Shown: positions 16,222 to 25,895, counted from the first letter of the stretch. The stretch: DNA of 64,000 nt from Nocardiopsis potens DSM 45234 (GCF_000341105.1 NZ_ANBB01000013.1:101855-165854); one strand, 5' to 3'. Numbers and translations: made by a program. The notes: generated by a model not told the origin, from the sequence alone.

Positions 16222-18555
16222 ATGTCGGACCTCAGGCCCGAAGACCCGCGGCGGATCGGCCCCTTCCGGATCCGGGGCAGGCTCGGAGCCGGCGGGATGG
16301 GCGTGGTCTACGGCGCCACCGGCCCCGGCGGGGACCGGGCCGCGGTCAAGGTGATCCGCACCGACCTGAGCGACGAGGCCTGGTTCCGGGAGCGGTTCAC
16401 CCGGGAGATCCGGCTGATGGAGCGGGTGCGGGCGCGGTGCGCCGCGCCGCTGGTCGCCGCCGGCCCCGAGGACGTCCCCCCGTGGTACGCCACCGCGTAC
16501 GTGCCCGGCCCGACGCTGAGCCGGCGGATCACCGGCCAGGGGCCGATGCCGCCCGCCCGGGCGCGGGCGCTGGCGGTGGCGATGGCCGAGGCGATCGAGG
16601 GCGTGCACGCCGCCGGGATCGTCCACCGCGACCTCAAACCGGCCAACGTGATCCTGGCCCCCGACGGCCCCAAGGTGATCGACTTCGGCATCGCCCGGGC
16701 CGTCGACGAGACCCGGCTGACCATGACCGGCGAGCTGTTCGGCTCGCCGGGGTGGATGAGCCCCGAGCGGTACCGGGGGCACGCCGGCCCCGAGGACGAC
16801 GTGTTCGCCTGGGGCGCCCTGGTCGCCTACGCGGCCACCGGCGAGCCCCCGTTCGGCCGCGGCGGCGCCGAGACCATGATGTACCGGGTCCTGAACGAGG
16901 AGCCCCGGCTGGACGCGCTCCCCCCGGAACTGGCCGGGCCGGTGGCGCTGGCGCTCTCCAAGGACCCGGCCGAGCGCCCCTCCCCCGGGGAGCTGATCCG
17001 GATGGCCGCCGCCGCAGGGGCCGACGGGATCGGCGGGGACGACGGCGACACCATCGTGGCCGCGGTGCTCGCCCGGGACTGGCCCGCCCCGGACGGCGTC
17101 CCGGTGGTGCGCTCGGCCGCACCGGAACCGGCCGGACGGGCCGAGGCCCCGGTACCGGGCGGGGGCGGCCCCCGCCCGCCGGCCCCGCCGCCCGGACCGC
17201 CGTCCGATCCCGTCCCGCCGCCGCGGGCGGGGCGGCGCGGCCGCCGGGGCGCGTCGGCCGCGATCGCCGGCGCCGCCGCGATCGTGCTGGCCGCCTCTGT
17301 CGGAGCCTGGGTCGCGCTCCGCTCCCCCGGGGGCGGCCCCGGCGGCCCGCAGGGCGGGGAAGGACCCGGCTCCCTGACGGTGTGGCTGCTTGAGCAGCCC
17401 TCCCCGGAGTCCGCCGAGGCCGCCGCCCCGCTGTTCGAGGGGGCCGAGCGCCGCTACCGGCAGGACCACCCGGACACCGCGGTCGAGGTGGAGTACATCC
17501 CCCGCGACCGGCTCTCCGCGCGGCTCTCCGCGGCGGCGGCCGCCGGGGAGGGCCCGGACGTGGTGGAGGTGTCCATCTCGGAGACGGCGTCCTGGGCCGA
17601 GCAGGGCGCCCTGCTCGGCCTGGACGCCTACACCGCCGGCTGGGAGGAGGGCGGGCGGCTGCACCAGGGGGCGGTGGAGGCCACGCGGTACCGAGGGGAG
17701 CAGTACGGGATACCGTGGCGGCTCACCGCGGCCTCCCTGGTCTACCGCTCCGACTGGCTCGACGCGATCGGCGCGGAGCCGCCGCGGACCTGGGACGACC
17801 TGCTGGAGGTCGCCTCCGCGATCGAGGAGGAGTACGACGCCCCCGGGTTCGCCGCACCGACCGACTCCTTCTTCGCCCTCTCCGGGTTCGTCCGGGCCGC
17901 CGGCGGCGAGATCGCGGCCCAGGAGGACGGCCGCTGGCAGGGGCGGCTGTCCTCGGCGGAGAGCAGGCGGGCCATCGAGTTCTACACCGGCCTGCCCGAC
18001 CAGGACGGGGTCTCCTCGAGCCGGTACACCGGCCTGTTCGAGATGGAGACGATGGACGAACTGGGGACCGACGAGCTCGGCATGGTCGTCAGCGGCCCGT
18101 GGGCCCGCACCGCCCTGCGGCAGGGGGCCACCGTCGAGGCGATGGAGAACCTGGGCGCGGCGCCGCTCCCGGGCCCGGACGGCCCGGCCGCCTCGCCCGC
18201 CTCCGGTACGGCGCTGGCGGTGCCCGCGGGCACCCCGCACCCCGAGTACGCATTCGACCTGGTCGCCCTGCTGGCCGGCGAGGAGCTCGGCCCGCGCTGC
18301 GCCGACGCCTCCGAGGCCTTCCCCGCCTACCCCGACCTGCTGGAGGACTCCGCCGGCCTGGACGACCCGCTGCGCGCCGCCACCGCCGAGCGGCTGCCGG
18401 ACGCCTTCTTCCCGCCGGCCGCCCCCGGCTGGCCCGCCGTCCACGAGGACGGGGTGATCCACGAGGCGCTCACCGCCGTCACCGAGGGCGACGACCCCGC
18501 GAAGGCGCTGGGGAAGGCCGACGCCGACCTCACCGGGCTGCTCAACCCGTCCTGA
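16222..18555 (+). CDS. transmembrane Ser/Thr kinase fused to an extracellular solute-binding domain
   Basis: 777 residues from ATG 16222; a GTG 18 bases upstream is an alternative. Cytoplasmic Hanks-type kinase: Gly loop LGAGGMG, VKV lysine, HRDLKPAN near 135-142, DFG with Asp154, SPE in place of APE. A Pro-rich linker leads to one membrane helix (about 344-366). The outside part (about 380-777) resembles a family 1 (maltose/sugar-type) ABC solute-binding protein: LTVWLLEQPSPE start, YGIPWRLTAASLVYRSDWLDAIG and TWDDLLEVASAI are standard SBP segments. It probably senses an extracellular ligand and signals by phosphorylation. No ABC permease is adjacent. Confidence 0.88.
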   Translation: MSDLRPEDPRRIGPFRIRGRLGAGGMGVVYGATGPGGDRAAVKVIRTDLSDEAWFRERFTREIRLMERVRARCAAPLVAAGPEDVPPWYATAYVPGPTLSRRITGQGPMPPARARALAVAMAEAIEGVHAAGIVHRDLKPANVILAPDGPKVIDFGIARAVDETRLTMTGELFGSPGWMSPERYRGHAGPEDDVFAWGALVAYAATGEPPFGRGGAETMMYRVLNEEPRLDALPPELAGPVALALSKDPAERPSPGELIRMAAAAGADGIGGDDGDTIVAAVLARDWPAPDGVPVVRSAAPEPAGRAEAPVPGGGGPRPPAPPPGPPSDPVPPPRAGRRGRRGASAAIAGAAAIVLAASVGAWVALRSPGGGPGGPQGGEGPGSLTVWLLEQPSPESAEAAAPLFEGAERRYRQDHPDTAVEVEYIPRDRLSARLSAAAAAGEGPDVVEVSISETASWAEQGALLGLDAYTAGWEEGGRLHQGAVEATRYRGEQYGIPWRLTAASLVYRSDWLDAIGAEPPRTWDDLLEVASAIEEEYDAPGFAAPTDSFFALSGFVRAAGGEIAAQEDGRWQGRLSSAESRRAIEFYTGLPDQDGVSSSRYTGLFEMETMDELGTDELGMVVSGPWARTALRQGATVEAMENLGAAPLPGPDGPAASPASGTALAVPAGTPHPEYAFDLVALLAGEELGPRCADASEAFPAYPDLLEDSAGLDDPLRAATAERLPDAFFPPAAPGWPAVHEDGVIHEALTAVTEGDDPAKALGKADADLTGLLNPS

Positions 18556-18709
18556 CCGGGACGGCCGCCGCGGCGGGCGGCCGGCGGACTTTACCCGAAC
18601 GTGGCGGCGAGCCAATCGAGTCCTTCCTCCGGTCACCGGCATGGTGGGGTCTGAGGCCGATGCCGACGCGCCCCGGGCCGCAGCGGCCGGGGCACCGAAG
18701 GGGGCACCG

Positions 18710-19234
18710 ATGGTGAACGGGCGGCCGAGCGGATGGCGGGTCTTCGCCGCATGCCTGCTGGTCTTCGCCGGTGCGGCCAACCTCGTCCAGGGGGCGGTGG
18801 CCGGGTTCGTCCCGGAGTACTACCTGGCCGCGGAGGGGCAGCCGCTGGTGAGCGGGTACGCCGCGTGGGGGGTGCTGCTGGCGGCGTGGGGCGTCCTCCT
18901 GATCGCGGCCGGTGCCGCCGCCGCGTACGGCGGGATGCGGGCCAGGGTGCTCGGCACCGCGGCCGCCGGGCTGAACGCCGTCGCCCAGCTGCTCTTCCTC
19001 GACGCCTACCCGGTCTGGTCGGTGCTGGTGATCCTCGCCGACGGGGTGGCGGTCTACGGGCTGACCGCCGGCTGGTCCGGCGGCGCCGCACCGGCCGGCC
19101 CGGTCCCCGAGGCCCGCCAGGAGGCCTACCTGGCCGGGCGCCGCGACGCCGACCGCGTCCCGGCCCCCGGCGGCGAGCCGGGGGAGCCGCAGCGGCCGGT
19201 GCACTCCGGCAGGCACGCACGCTCCCTGGACTGA
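18710..19234 (+). CDS. four-helix membrane protein (DUF7144-like)
   Basis: 174 residues from ATG 18710, which has a GAAGGGGG site; an upstream ATG at 18641 is possible. Four hydrophobic helices can be traced: about 10-30 (VFAACLLVFAGAANLVQGAV), 50-72 (AAWGVLLAAWGVLLIAAGAAA), 78-97 and 101-120. The order and the A-N-L-V-Q-G motif in helix 1 match the actinobacterial DUF7144-type membrane family. The C-terminal 55 residues are hydrophilic and disordered. Function unknown; stands alone. Confidence 0.75.
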   Translation: MVNGRPSGWRVFAACLLVFAGAANLVQGAVAGFVPEYYLAAEGQPLVSGYAAWGVLLAAWGVLLIAAGAAAAYGGMRARVLGTAAAGLNAVAQLLFLDAYPVWSVLVILADGVAVYGLTAGWSGGAAPAGPVPEARQEAYLAGRRDADRVPAPGGEPGEPQRPVHSGRHARSLD

Positions 19235-19300
19235 CCCCCGGGGCGGGCCGCCCCGCGCGGGGAGCGCCTCCGGAAGCACCTCCGGGGCACCGGCGCGGGG

Positions 19301-19492
19301 TCAGCCGGCGGCGGTCTCCGCGGCGGGGCGGTCGGGGGCGCCCTCGACGGCCTCGGCGAACCGGGAGCGGAGGCGGCCGCGGACCTCGTCGGGGGTGTAG
19401 GCGCGCCTGCGGCGCTCGGCCCGGGCGATGATCACTCCGGTGGCGGCGACGCCCGCGAGGCCCGCCAGTCCCATTGCCTTCCACCAACGCAT
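19301..19492 (-). CDS. small single-helix membrane protein
   Basis: 63 residues from ATG 19492. A short basic/aromatic start (MRWWK) is followed by a hydrophobic helix (AMGLAGLAGVAATGVIIARAE) and a charged tail YTPDEVRGRLRSRFAEAVEG that looks like a short helix. It is divergent from the papain-like gene with 18 bp between starts, so both promoters overlap the other gene or transcripts are nearly leaderless. No function assigned. Confidence 0.7.
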   Translation of the reverse strand: MRWWKAMGLAGLAGVAATGVIIARAERRRRAYTPDEVRGRLRSRFAEAVEGAPDRPAAETAAG

Positions 19493-19510
19493 GGCCCCTA
19501 GGCTACAGCC

Positions 19511-20176
19511 GTGACCGATATGCGCATCAGCCTGGACGAGGCCGTCGAACTCACCCGGACCGGCGATGTGTGGCTGTTCCGCGGCAGCTCGGTGCCGGAC
19601 CGGGCGATCCAGTGGACGACCAACAGCCCCGTCAACCACGTCGGCATGTCCGTCGTCCTGGACGACCTGCCGCCGCTGATGTGGCACGCCGAGCTCGGCA
19701 AGTCGCTGCCGGACATGTGGGCCGGCGGCCACCACCGCGGGGTCCAGCTGCACGACCTCCGCGACGCGGTGGTCGTCTGGGCCACCAAGTACGGGCAGCG
19801 CGCCTGGCTCCGCCAGCTCGACCACCCGGTCGGCCGGGAGGCCGAGGACGCCGTGCTGCGCACCGTCGCCCGGCTGGACGGGACCCCCTTCCCCTCCACC
19901 GCCCGGCTCGCCGGGCGGTGGCTGCGCGGCCGGATCCCCCCGCTGCTGAGGCGGCGCGGCCGCAGCGAGGCGGCCCTGGAGACCGCCTACTGCGCGGAGG
20001 TCGTCGCGCTCACCTACGAGGCGATGGGGCTGCTGCCGGGCGGGCGGCGGCCCGACTGGTACGACCCCGGCCGGTTCTGGAGCGGCGACGGCCTGGACCT
20101 GAAGGGCGGCGCCCGGCTGGGCGGGGAGATCCCGGTGGACGTCCCGCCCGGCGCCCGCCCCTCCTCGGCCCCCTGA
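19511..20176 (+). CDS. permuted papain-like (YiiX/C92-type) thiol hydrolase-like protein
   Basis: 221 residues from GTG 19511. The N-terminal GDVWLFRGSSVPDRAIQWTTNSPVNHVGMSVV pattern, with His in NHVG, and the later AYCAEVVALTYEAMGLL with its Cys, are the circularly permuted His...Cys order of the NlpC/P60-related YiiX/YaeF (C92) group. Such proteins cleave amide or thioester bonds in lipid, peptide or wall substrates. No signal peptide, so a cytoplasmic role is possible. A further His sits in MWHAELG. Substrate unknown; catalytic pair looks complete. Confidence 0.65.
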   Translation: MTDMRISLDEAVELTRTGDVWLFRGSSVPDRAIQWTTNSPVNHVGMSVVLDDLPPLMWHAELGKSLPDMWAGGHHRGVQLHDLRDAVVVWATKYGQRAWLRQLDHPVGREAEDAVLRTVARLDGTPFPSTARLAGRWLRGRIPPLLRRRGRSEAALETAYCAEVVALTYEAMGLLPGGRRPDWYDPGRFWSGDGLDLKGGARLGGEIPVDVPPGARPSSAP

Positions 20177-20237
20177 CCCGGCGCCCGGCGGGCGCAAAGC
20201 GCCCGCCCGCCCTTCCGCGCCGGAAGCCGCCCGCAGG

Positions 20238-20443
20238 TCAGAGGCCCACTCCCGGCACCCCCGGAACGATGCCCTCCCGCCCACCGCGCTGCCCGGGGAC
20301 CGCCCGGGGCCCGGCCCGGAGGCCCCGTTCGGTGATCTCGAAGACCTGCCCGTCCTCGGGGAAGACGACGTTGGGGCGCGCGGAGTGCGTGACGTCGTCG
20401 CCGAGATGGGTGGGAATGAGCCGCAGGTCCGGCCGCCCGGACG
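20238..20443 (-). other. unassigned open frame beyond the LysR stop
   Basis: In another minus-strand frame, about 65 residues look protein-like (RLIPTHLGDDVTHSARPN, VVFPEDGQVFEITERGL) but no start codon precedes them with a ribosome-binding site; the frame runs back under the LysR gene. It may be the remnant 3' end of a lost gene or a chance frame. No family recognised. Confidence 0.25.
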
Positions 20444-21382
20444 CTACCCGGGGGCCGGTCCCGGGCCGCCCGGCGGGTCCTCCTCCGCCGGTCCGCCGAC
20501 CGCATCCCGGCAGCAACGGACGAAGTCCTGCACGACCGGGTCGGTGTCGGCCGCCGGGGGCCAGACCACGGCGACGCTGCTGGGGGCGACCCCGGTGACG
20601 GGGCGGTAGACGACGCCGGGGCGCGCGTAGAAGCGCGCCGCGGACTCGGGGGCCAGGGCGATGCCGTAGCCGTTGGCGATCGCCTGCAGCCAGGCGTCGG
20701 GCTGGTCGGTGACGGCGCCGATGCGCGGCGGCCGGCCGCCGCGCTCGTCGGCGGCCAGCCAGTAGTCGCGCCACCGCCCGGTCTCGGCCGGCGCGGCGAC
20801 GAACGGCTCGTCCCGCAGCTCCCGGAAGTCGATCCGGTCGCGCCCGGCGAGCGGGTGCGCGGCGGGCAGCGCCACCTGCCGCTCCTCGGTGAGCAGGACC
20901 TCCGCCCGCAGCGCCCCGGCGCCGGGGAAGGGCAGCCGCAGCAGGGCGGCCTCCACCTCGCCGTCGGCGAGCCCGGCTGTCGGGTCGGACCAGGCCGCCT
21001 GGCGCATCTCCACCCTCCACCCCGGCCGGCGGCGGCCGAAGCCGGCGATGATGTCCTGGGTGGCCTCGTTGGCGGCGCTGGCCAGGAAGCCGACCCGCAG
21101 CACCCGGGCGGCCCGGCTGGCCGCGCTCTTGGTCTCCCGCAGCGCCCGGTCGCAGGCGGCCAGCAGCTCCGGGGCCTGCTCGGCCAGGGCCCGCCCGGCC
21201 TCGGTGAGCGCCATCCCGCTCCGCGACCGGGTGAACAGCTCCACCCCCAGCCCGGTCTCCAGGCGCCGGATCTGCTTGGTCAGCGCGGGCTGGGAGACGA
21301 ACAGGCGCCGGGCCGCGCGGGTGAGGCCGCCCTCCTCGGCGACCGCCGCGAAGTAGCGCACCAGCCGCGTGTCCACGTCCAT
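20444..21382 (-). CDS. LysR-family transcriptional regulator
   Basis: 312 residues. The winged-helix domain MDVDTRLVRYFAAVAEEGGLTRAARRLFVSQPALTKQIRRLETGLGVELFTRS is classical LTTR, with the effector domain from about 90. The last 15 residues are Pro/Gly-rich. It is divergent from a 24-residue frame at 21478 that resembles the start of a DoxX-type gene, so its former target may have been lost. Effector unknown. Confidence 0.92.
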   Translation of the reverse strand: MDVDTRLVRYFAAVAEEGGLTRAARRLFVSQPALTKQIRRLETGLGVELFTRSRSGMALTEAGRALAEQAPELLAACDRALRETKSAASRAARVLRVGFLASAANEATQDIIAGFGRRRPGWRVEMRQAAWSDPTAGLADGEVEAALLRLPFPGAGALRAEVLLTEERQVALPAAHPLAGRDRIDFRELRDEPFVAAPAETGRWRDYWLAADERGGRPPRIGAVTDQPDAWLQAIANGYGIALAPESAARFYARPGVVYRPVTGVAPSSVAVVWPPAADTDPVVQDFVRCCRDAVGGPAEEDPPGGPGPAPG

Positions 21383-21477
21383 ACCAACAGGTTATAGAGG
21401 CTTGTATCGGGTGCCGGGCAGGGTCGGGGCATCGATCGCTCCGGAGCGGCCCCGGCCGCCCCTGGAAGGGAGTCCCC

Positions 21478-21552
21478 GTGTTCACCGCCTGTGTCGCGGC
21501 GGCGGTCGCGACCGCCGCGGGCACGCTCGCGCTGCGGCTCGCCGTCGCGTAG
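21478..21552 (+). pseudogene. possible truncated remnant of a DoxX-like membrane protein
   Basis: A GTG start with GGAAGGGAG ribosome-binding site gives 24 residues (FTACVAAAVATAAGTLALRL...) before a TAG. The pattern is like the N-terminal helix of DoxX-family proteins, which often lie divergent from LysR genes. Either a decayed gene cut off after its first helix or a genuine micropeptide. Confidence 0.3.
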
Positions 21553-21680
21553 CGCCGGGGCCTGGTAGGGCGGGCGCCCGCAGTCCCGTCCGGGTGTTCC
21601 GGAAGGGCCGCGGCGGCGGGGCCCGGGGAGGTGCGGAGAGGGGCGCCGCCCGGCGCACGGCGCCCCTCCCCCGTCGCGGG

Positions 21681-23528
21681 TCAGCGGTGGTGGCCGCCGC
21701 CGTGGCCGAACGGGGCGAGTTCGGGCGGGCGGACGACGAACGGCAGCATCATCCCCATGTCCTCATGCTCGAGCAGGTGGCAGTGGTACATGAAGCGCCC
21801 GGTCGCGCCCTCGAAGCGGCCGATGACCTCGGCCATCTGCGCCGCCGGGACCCGGATGGTGTCCTTCCAGCCGTGCTCCACGGCCTCGATCGGCAGCTCC
21901 CCGGTCGCGGCGACCGGGGTCCGGGTGCCGCCCAGCTCCGGGTCGAAGCCGCTGACGTCGTAGGTCTGCCGGCCCACCGCCTGGAAGGTGATGAGGTGGA
22001 TGTGCATCGGGTGCATCGGCTGCGGGTCGGCGAGGTTGAGGAAGCTCCACCGCTCCCAGTCGCCGAGGTTCACGGTGAAGCCGAGGGCGTCGTCGAAGGC
22101 CCTGGAGATGCGGCGGTAGGTCGCGGGCTCCGCCTCCCCGGCCCGGCGGACCTGGATCACGCCGTCGCTCGGGACCTGCACCTCCGCCGGGTCGACCCGC
22201 TCCATCTCCCAGATCTCGGGGTGGCCGCGCCCGCCCCGGGTGCCGGGCGGGGTGAGCACGACCAGCCGGTGGCCGTGCTCGGGCATGCGGCCGGGCGTGA
22301 TCCTGGTGAAGGAGGAGAGCAGCTCCGGCAGCACGAACTCGTCGCGGACCCTGCGCCGCGCCACGCGGAACCGCATCACCTCGGGGAACGGCACGTTCCG
22401 GTCGGGGTCGGGCTCGCCGGGGGCGGTGCCGGGGGTGGTGTTGACCAGGCGGAGGGTGCGGCCGCGCAGCCGGGAGAAGTCCACCAGCAGGTCCACCCGC
22501 TCGGCGGGGGCCACCTCCAGCGGCGCGTCGACGTCCACGGGGGAGGCCATCAGCCCGCCCTCGGTGCCGATCTGCTTGACCGCGCCGGTCACCGGCCGGC
22601 CGGTCTCCTCGTCGATCAGCGCGAACCGGAAGGTGCGCCCGTTGGAGGCGTTGAGCAGCCGGAACCTGTACCAGCGCGCCTCGACGTCGAGGTAGGGCCA
22701 GATGACGCCGTTGACCAGGGTGTAGGGGCCGAGGAAGGGGAGGGTGAGGTTCCCGCCCTCCTCGTCCCGGCCGACGATGGCGGTCTTGTGCAGCAGGCGG
22801 CCGGTGAGCCGGCCGTCGGCGTCGGTGTCGAGGTTGCGGTCGGCGATGATGAGCGGGACCTCGTAGTCGCCGGAGGGCAGCCGCAGCGCGTCCTCCTCGT
22901 CGTCGCGGAGCAGGTACATGCCGAGCAGCCCGGAGTAGACGTTCCACCGGGTGATGTCCATGGCGTGGTCGTGGTACCAGAGCGTCATCGCCCGCTGCTC
23001 GTTCGGGTACTCGGCGAGCATGGAACCGCCCGGCAGGACCGCGTTCTGCGCCCAGCCGTCGTCGCCCGCCCCGGTCACCGCGCCGTGCAGGTGGGTGACG
23101 GTCCACGGCGGCAGCGCGTCGACGCCCTCCACGGTCTCGGCCCGCTCGCCGCGGCCGGGGGCGTTGGTGGGCGGCGGGGCGCCGTCCTCGCCCGGCTCCT
23201 CGGCGGCGGTCACCGGGTAGGGGCCGGTGATCCTGTTGGTCCAGGCGACCCGCAGGCGCCGCCCCCGCCGCGCCTCGATGGTCGGTCCGGGGAAATGGCC
23301 TGCGTAGGCCCACACCCGGGTGGGCGGGAGCTGGGAGTGCAGCCGCACCCAGGCGGTGCGCAGGTCGACGGTGATGCCGTCGCGCTCCTCCCGGGGTCCG
23401 GGCACCAGCCGCGGCGGGATGCGCAGCTCGTCCAGGAACGGCCGCAGCTCCCCCGCCGGCCGCCCGGTGCCGGCCTGCTCGTCGGGCAGGCCGATCGCCT
23501 CCGTGGTCTCCTCCAGCAACTCCGACAC
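21681..23528 (-). CDS. multicopper oxidase, phenoxazinone-synthase/CotA-like
   Basis: 615 residues from GTG 23528. All four copper-ligand motifs are visible: THLHG (near 144), WYHDHAMD (near 183), HPMHIHL (near 507) and [13 protein letters not shown] (near 581), the last giving the type-1 site with a Met axial ligand. Large inserts and the HGGG-H tail fit the phenoxazinone synthase/CotA branch. There is no Sec or Tat signal, so it may be cytoplasmic or follow another route. It oxidises phenols, bilirubin-type compounds or metal ions with reduction of oxygen to water. It is divergent from an iron-regulated siderophore importer, hinting at ferroxidase or siderophore-related work (inference). 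Confidence 0.92.
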   Translation of the reverse strand: MSELLEETTEAIGLPDEQAGTGRPAGELRPFLDELRIPPRLVPGPREERDGITVDLRTAWVRLHSQLPPTRVWAYAGHFPGPTIEARRGRRLRVAWTNRITGPYPVTAAEEPGEDGAPPPTNAPGRGERAETVEGVDALPPWTVTHLHGAVTGAGDDGWAQNAVLPGGSMLAEYPNEQRAMTLWYHDHAMDITRWNVYSGLLGMYLLRDDEEDALRLPSGDYEVPLIIADRNLDTDADGRLTGRLLHKTAIVGRDEEGGNLTLPFLGPYTLVNGVIWPYLDVEARWYRFRLLNASNGRTFRFALIDEETGRPVTGAVKQIGTEGGLMASPVDVDAPLEVAPAERVDLLVDFSRLRGRTLRLVNTTPGTAPGEPDPDRNVPFPEVMRFRVARRRVRDEFVLPELLSSFTRITPGRMPEHGHRLVVLTPPGTRGGRGHPEIWEMERVDPAEVQVPSDGVIQVRRAGEAEPATYRRISRAFDDALGFTVNLGDWERWSFLNLADPQPMHPMHIHLITFQAVGRQTYDVSGFDPELGGTRTPVAATGELPIEAVEHGWKDTIRVPAAQMAEVIGRFEGATGRFMYHCHLLEHEDMGMMLPFVVRPPELAPFGHGGGHHR

Positions 23529-24031
23529 TGTGAACCCCCGTTCGCCGCGCTCGCGCCCCGCCGGTGAATTCCGGCGGAATCCGGTGTCCGCGAGCGCTCC
23601 CTCGCGCCTTCGAGTATCGGAAGCCGACCCTTGAAAGGAAAAAGGCGTTTTCAAGATCGCTTTCGGGCGGAGATGAGGTCCATGTCACCCGAACCGAACG
23701 GGAGCACCGTGTTGACCTGCACGGACAATGCAGGGAACGTTTCCTTGGACCGCTTTTCCGTCCCTTTTTTCGACCGAGTTCGCCCGGTGGCCGAACCCGG
23801 ACGGGATCGCGTCCGGATTCGGCCACTCAGACCTTCGGCGGCGAATTCGGCCGCGCTTTCCCCTTCACGGGGATTCCCCCGTCGTCCGAAAGTGCCGCCC
23901 AGGGGGAGGCGGAGGGAGGAGCCACTGGAGCCGCCCGGGTGAGTAGTGAAGCCTTGCCTAAGTTAGGCTTGGCCTCCGCCGATGGCGCCGGCGGTGCCCC
24001 CACCGCCTCCCCCGAGACCGAAAGGCCAGGA
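23529..24031. other. ~500-bp divergent regulatory region
   Basis: Between the multicopper oxidase and the siderophore importer. It is notably less GC-rich than its surroundings from about 23640 to 23800 (CGTTTTCAAGATCGCTTTCGG; CCTTTTTTCGACCG), suggesting promoters. The iron box is at 23956-23968. No gene seen. Confidence 0.5.
23956..23968. promoter_or_regulatory. DtxR/IdeR-type iron box
   Basis: GCCTAAGTTAGGC, a perfect 13-base palindrome inside GCCTTGCCTAAGTTAGGCTT; it matches the TTAGG/CCTAA half-sites of the actinobacterial iron regulator. It lies 64 bp upstream of the siderophore-importer ATPase start. Confidence 0.82.
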
Positions 24032-24868
24032 ATGACCGTCCCGATGCGCGCCGAGGGCGTGCGGCTCGCCCACGGCGGCGCACCGATCTGCCGGGATGTC
24101 TCCCTCGACCTCCCGCACGCCGAGGTCACCGCCCTCGTCGGGCCGAACGGCTCGGGCAAGTCGACGCTGCTGCGCACCCTGGCCCGGCTGCACCGCCCCG
24201 AGGAGGGGCGGGTGCTGCTGGACGGCCGCGAGGTGGCCTCCTACCCGCCGCGCGAGCTGGCGCGGCGGCTCGCCTTCCTCACCCAGACGCCGACCGTCCC
24301 GGCCGGCATCACCGTCGCCGAGCTGGTGGCCTACGGCCGCCACCCGCACCAGGGGCTGCTGTCCCGGTCCGCGGGCGGCGACGACCGGGACACCGTCGAG
24401 TGGGCGCTGCAGGCCACCGGCATGCTGCCGCTGCGCGACCGCCCGCTGGACCGGCTCTCCGGCGGCGAGCGCCAGCGCGCCTGGATCGCCATGGCCCTGG
24501 CCCAGCGCGCCGGGGTGCTGCTCCTCGACGAGCCCACCACCTACCTGGACATCCGCTACCAGGTGGAGGTGCTGCGGCTGGTGCGCTCGCTGGCCGACGA
24601 GCACGGCATCACCGTCGCCGTGGTCCTGCACGACCTCAACCAGGCGGCCGCGTTCGCCGACACCATGGCGGTGCTGGCCGGCGGGCGGATCGTCGCCCAC
24701 GGCCGCCCCGCCGAGGTGATGACCGAGGAGGTGGTCCGCACCGCCTTCGGCATCGACACCACCGTCATCACCGACCCGCACACCGGCCTGCCGACCTGCC
24801 TGCCCTACCGGCGGGGCGGCGCCCCCGGCCCGGCCGCGGCGGCCGCCTCCACCACCTCCCCCGCCTGA
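24032..24868 (+). CDS. ferric-siderophore ABC transporter, ATP-binding protein
   Basis: 278 residues from ATG 24032. Walker A GPNGSGKST (about 37-45), Q-loop LTQTPTV, signature LSGGERQR, Walker B VLLLDEPTTYLD and switch His in VVLHDLNQ are all present. The AYGRHPHQ segment after the Q-loop is characteristic of FecE/FhuC-type siderophore ATPases. It drives uptake of ferric siderophores with the lipoprotein and fused permease encoded next. Controlled by the iron box just upstream. Confidence 0.93.
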   Translation: MTVPMRAEGVRLAHGGAPICRDVSLDLPHAEVTALVGPNGSGKSTLLRTLARLHRPEEGRVLLDGREVASYPPRELARRLAFLTQTPTVPAGITVAELVAYGRHPHQGLLSRSAGGDDRDTVEWALQATGMLPLRDRPLDRLSGGERQRAWIAMALAQRAGVLLLDEPTTYLDIRYQVEVLRLVRSLADEHGITVAVVLHDLNQAAAFADTMAVLAGGRIVAHGRPAEVMTEEVVRTAFGIDTTVITDPHTGLPTCLPYRRGGAPGPAAAAASTTSPA

Positions 24869-24929
24869 CCACCCCCTCCTCTCCCCCCTCCGTCCCCATC
24901 GACCGAGCAGATCAAGGAACACCTCCCCC

Positions 24930-25895
24930 ATGAACAGACCCCTCGCCTCCGCCGCCGTGCTCGCCCTCGGCCTCGCCGCCGCCGGCTGCGGCGCCGCCGG
25001 CGAACAGGCCGGGACCTCCGGCGGCGCCGGCGGCGGCGCGATCACCCTGGAGCACACCCTCGGCGAGCTGGAGCTGCACGCCCCGGCCGAGAAGGTCGTC
25101 GCGCTGGAGTGGACCTACGCCGAGGACCTGCTGGCCCTGGGCGTCTCCCCGGCGGGCGTCGCCGACACCGAGGGCTACAACGGCTGGGTCACCGCCGGCC
25201 CCCGCTTCGAGGAGGGCGTGGAGGACGTCGGCCTGCGCGACGCCCCCAGCCTGGAGTCGATCCGCGCGCTCGACCCGGACCTGATCATCACCTCGGAGCT
25301 GCGCTCCGGCGAGAACCTCGAACAGCTCCAGGAGATCGCCCCCACCCTGGTGTTCGACCCCTACGCCGAGGAGGGCGAGTACGCCGAGATGCGCACCACC
25401 TTCTCCACCATCGCCACCGCGGTGGGCGAGGAGGAGACCGGGGAGCAGGTCCTCGCCGACCTCGACGCCGAGCTGGCCGGCATGAAGGAGGAGCTGGCCG
25501 AGGCGGGCGCCGACGGCACGGAGGTGACGGTGGCGCGCGGCTACACCGGCGACGGGGCCGCCGTGGTCGAGGTGCTCACCGACAGCACCATCCCCGGCGC
25601 GCTGCTGGGCGAGCTCGGGCTCGCCAACGCCTGGCAGGCCGAGGCCGACGCCTACGGCATGAGCAAGGTCGACGTCGAGGGCCTGGAGCCGGTCCAGGGC
25701 TCCCACCTGGTCTACGTGGCCGCCGAGGACGACGACGTGTTCACCGGCGACTTCGCCGACAACGCCCTGTGGAAGAGGCTGGAGTTCGTCGAGGAGGACC
25801 GGGTGCACGCGCTCGACCCGGGCACCTGGTACTTCGGCGGCCCCTACTCGGCGCGGCAGGTCGCCGACGAGATCACCGGCGCGCTCACCGGATGA
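24930..25895 (+). CDS. siderophore-binding lipoprotein
   Basis: 321 residues. Signal peptide with lipobox LAAAGC (Cys20), so it is anchored outside the membrane. The FecB/FhuD class-III fold follows: VVALEWTYAEDLLALGVSPAGVADTEGYN, SLESIRALDPDLIITS and a C-terminal WYFGGPYSARQVADEI. It binds ferric siderophore and hands it to the permease. The stop overlaps the permease start (ATGA), so expression is coupled. Ligand class (hydroxamate or catecholate) cannot be told from sequence. Confidence 0.93.
   Translation: MNRPLASAAVLALGLAAAGCGAAGEQAGTSGGAGGGAITLEHTLGELELHAPAEKVVALEWTYAEDLLALGVSPAGVADTEGYNGWVTAGPRFEEGVEDVGLRDAPSLESIRALDPDLIITSELRSGENLEQLQEIAPTLVFDPYAEEGEYAEMRTTFSTIATAVGEEETGEQVLADLDAELAGMKEELAEAGADGTEVTVARGYTGDGAAVVEVLTDSTIPGALLGELGLANAWQAEADAYGMSKVDVEGLEPVQGSHLVYVAAEDDDVFTGDFADNALWKRLEFVEEDRVHALDPGTWYFGGPYSARQVADEITGALTG

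Noticed and set aside
20385..20609. Plus-strand frame opposite the 3' end of the LysR gene
   Set aside because: No ribosome-binding site and an antisense position; low-complexity composition.
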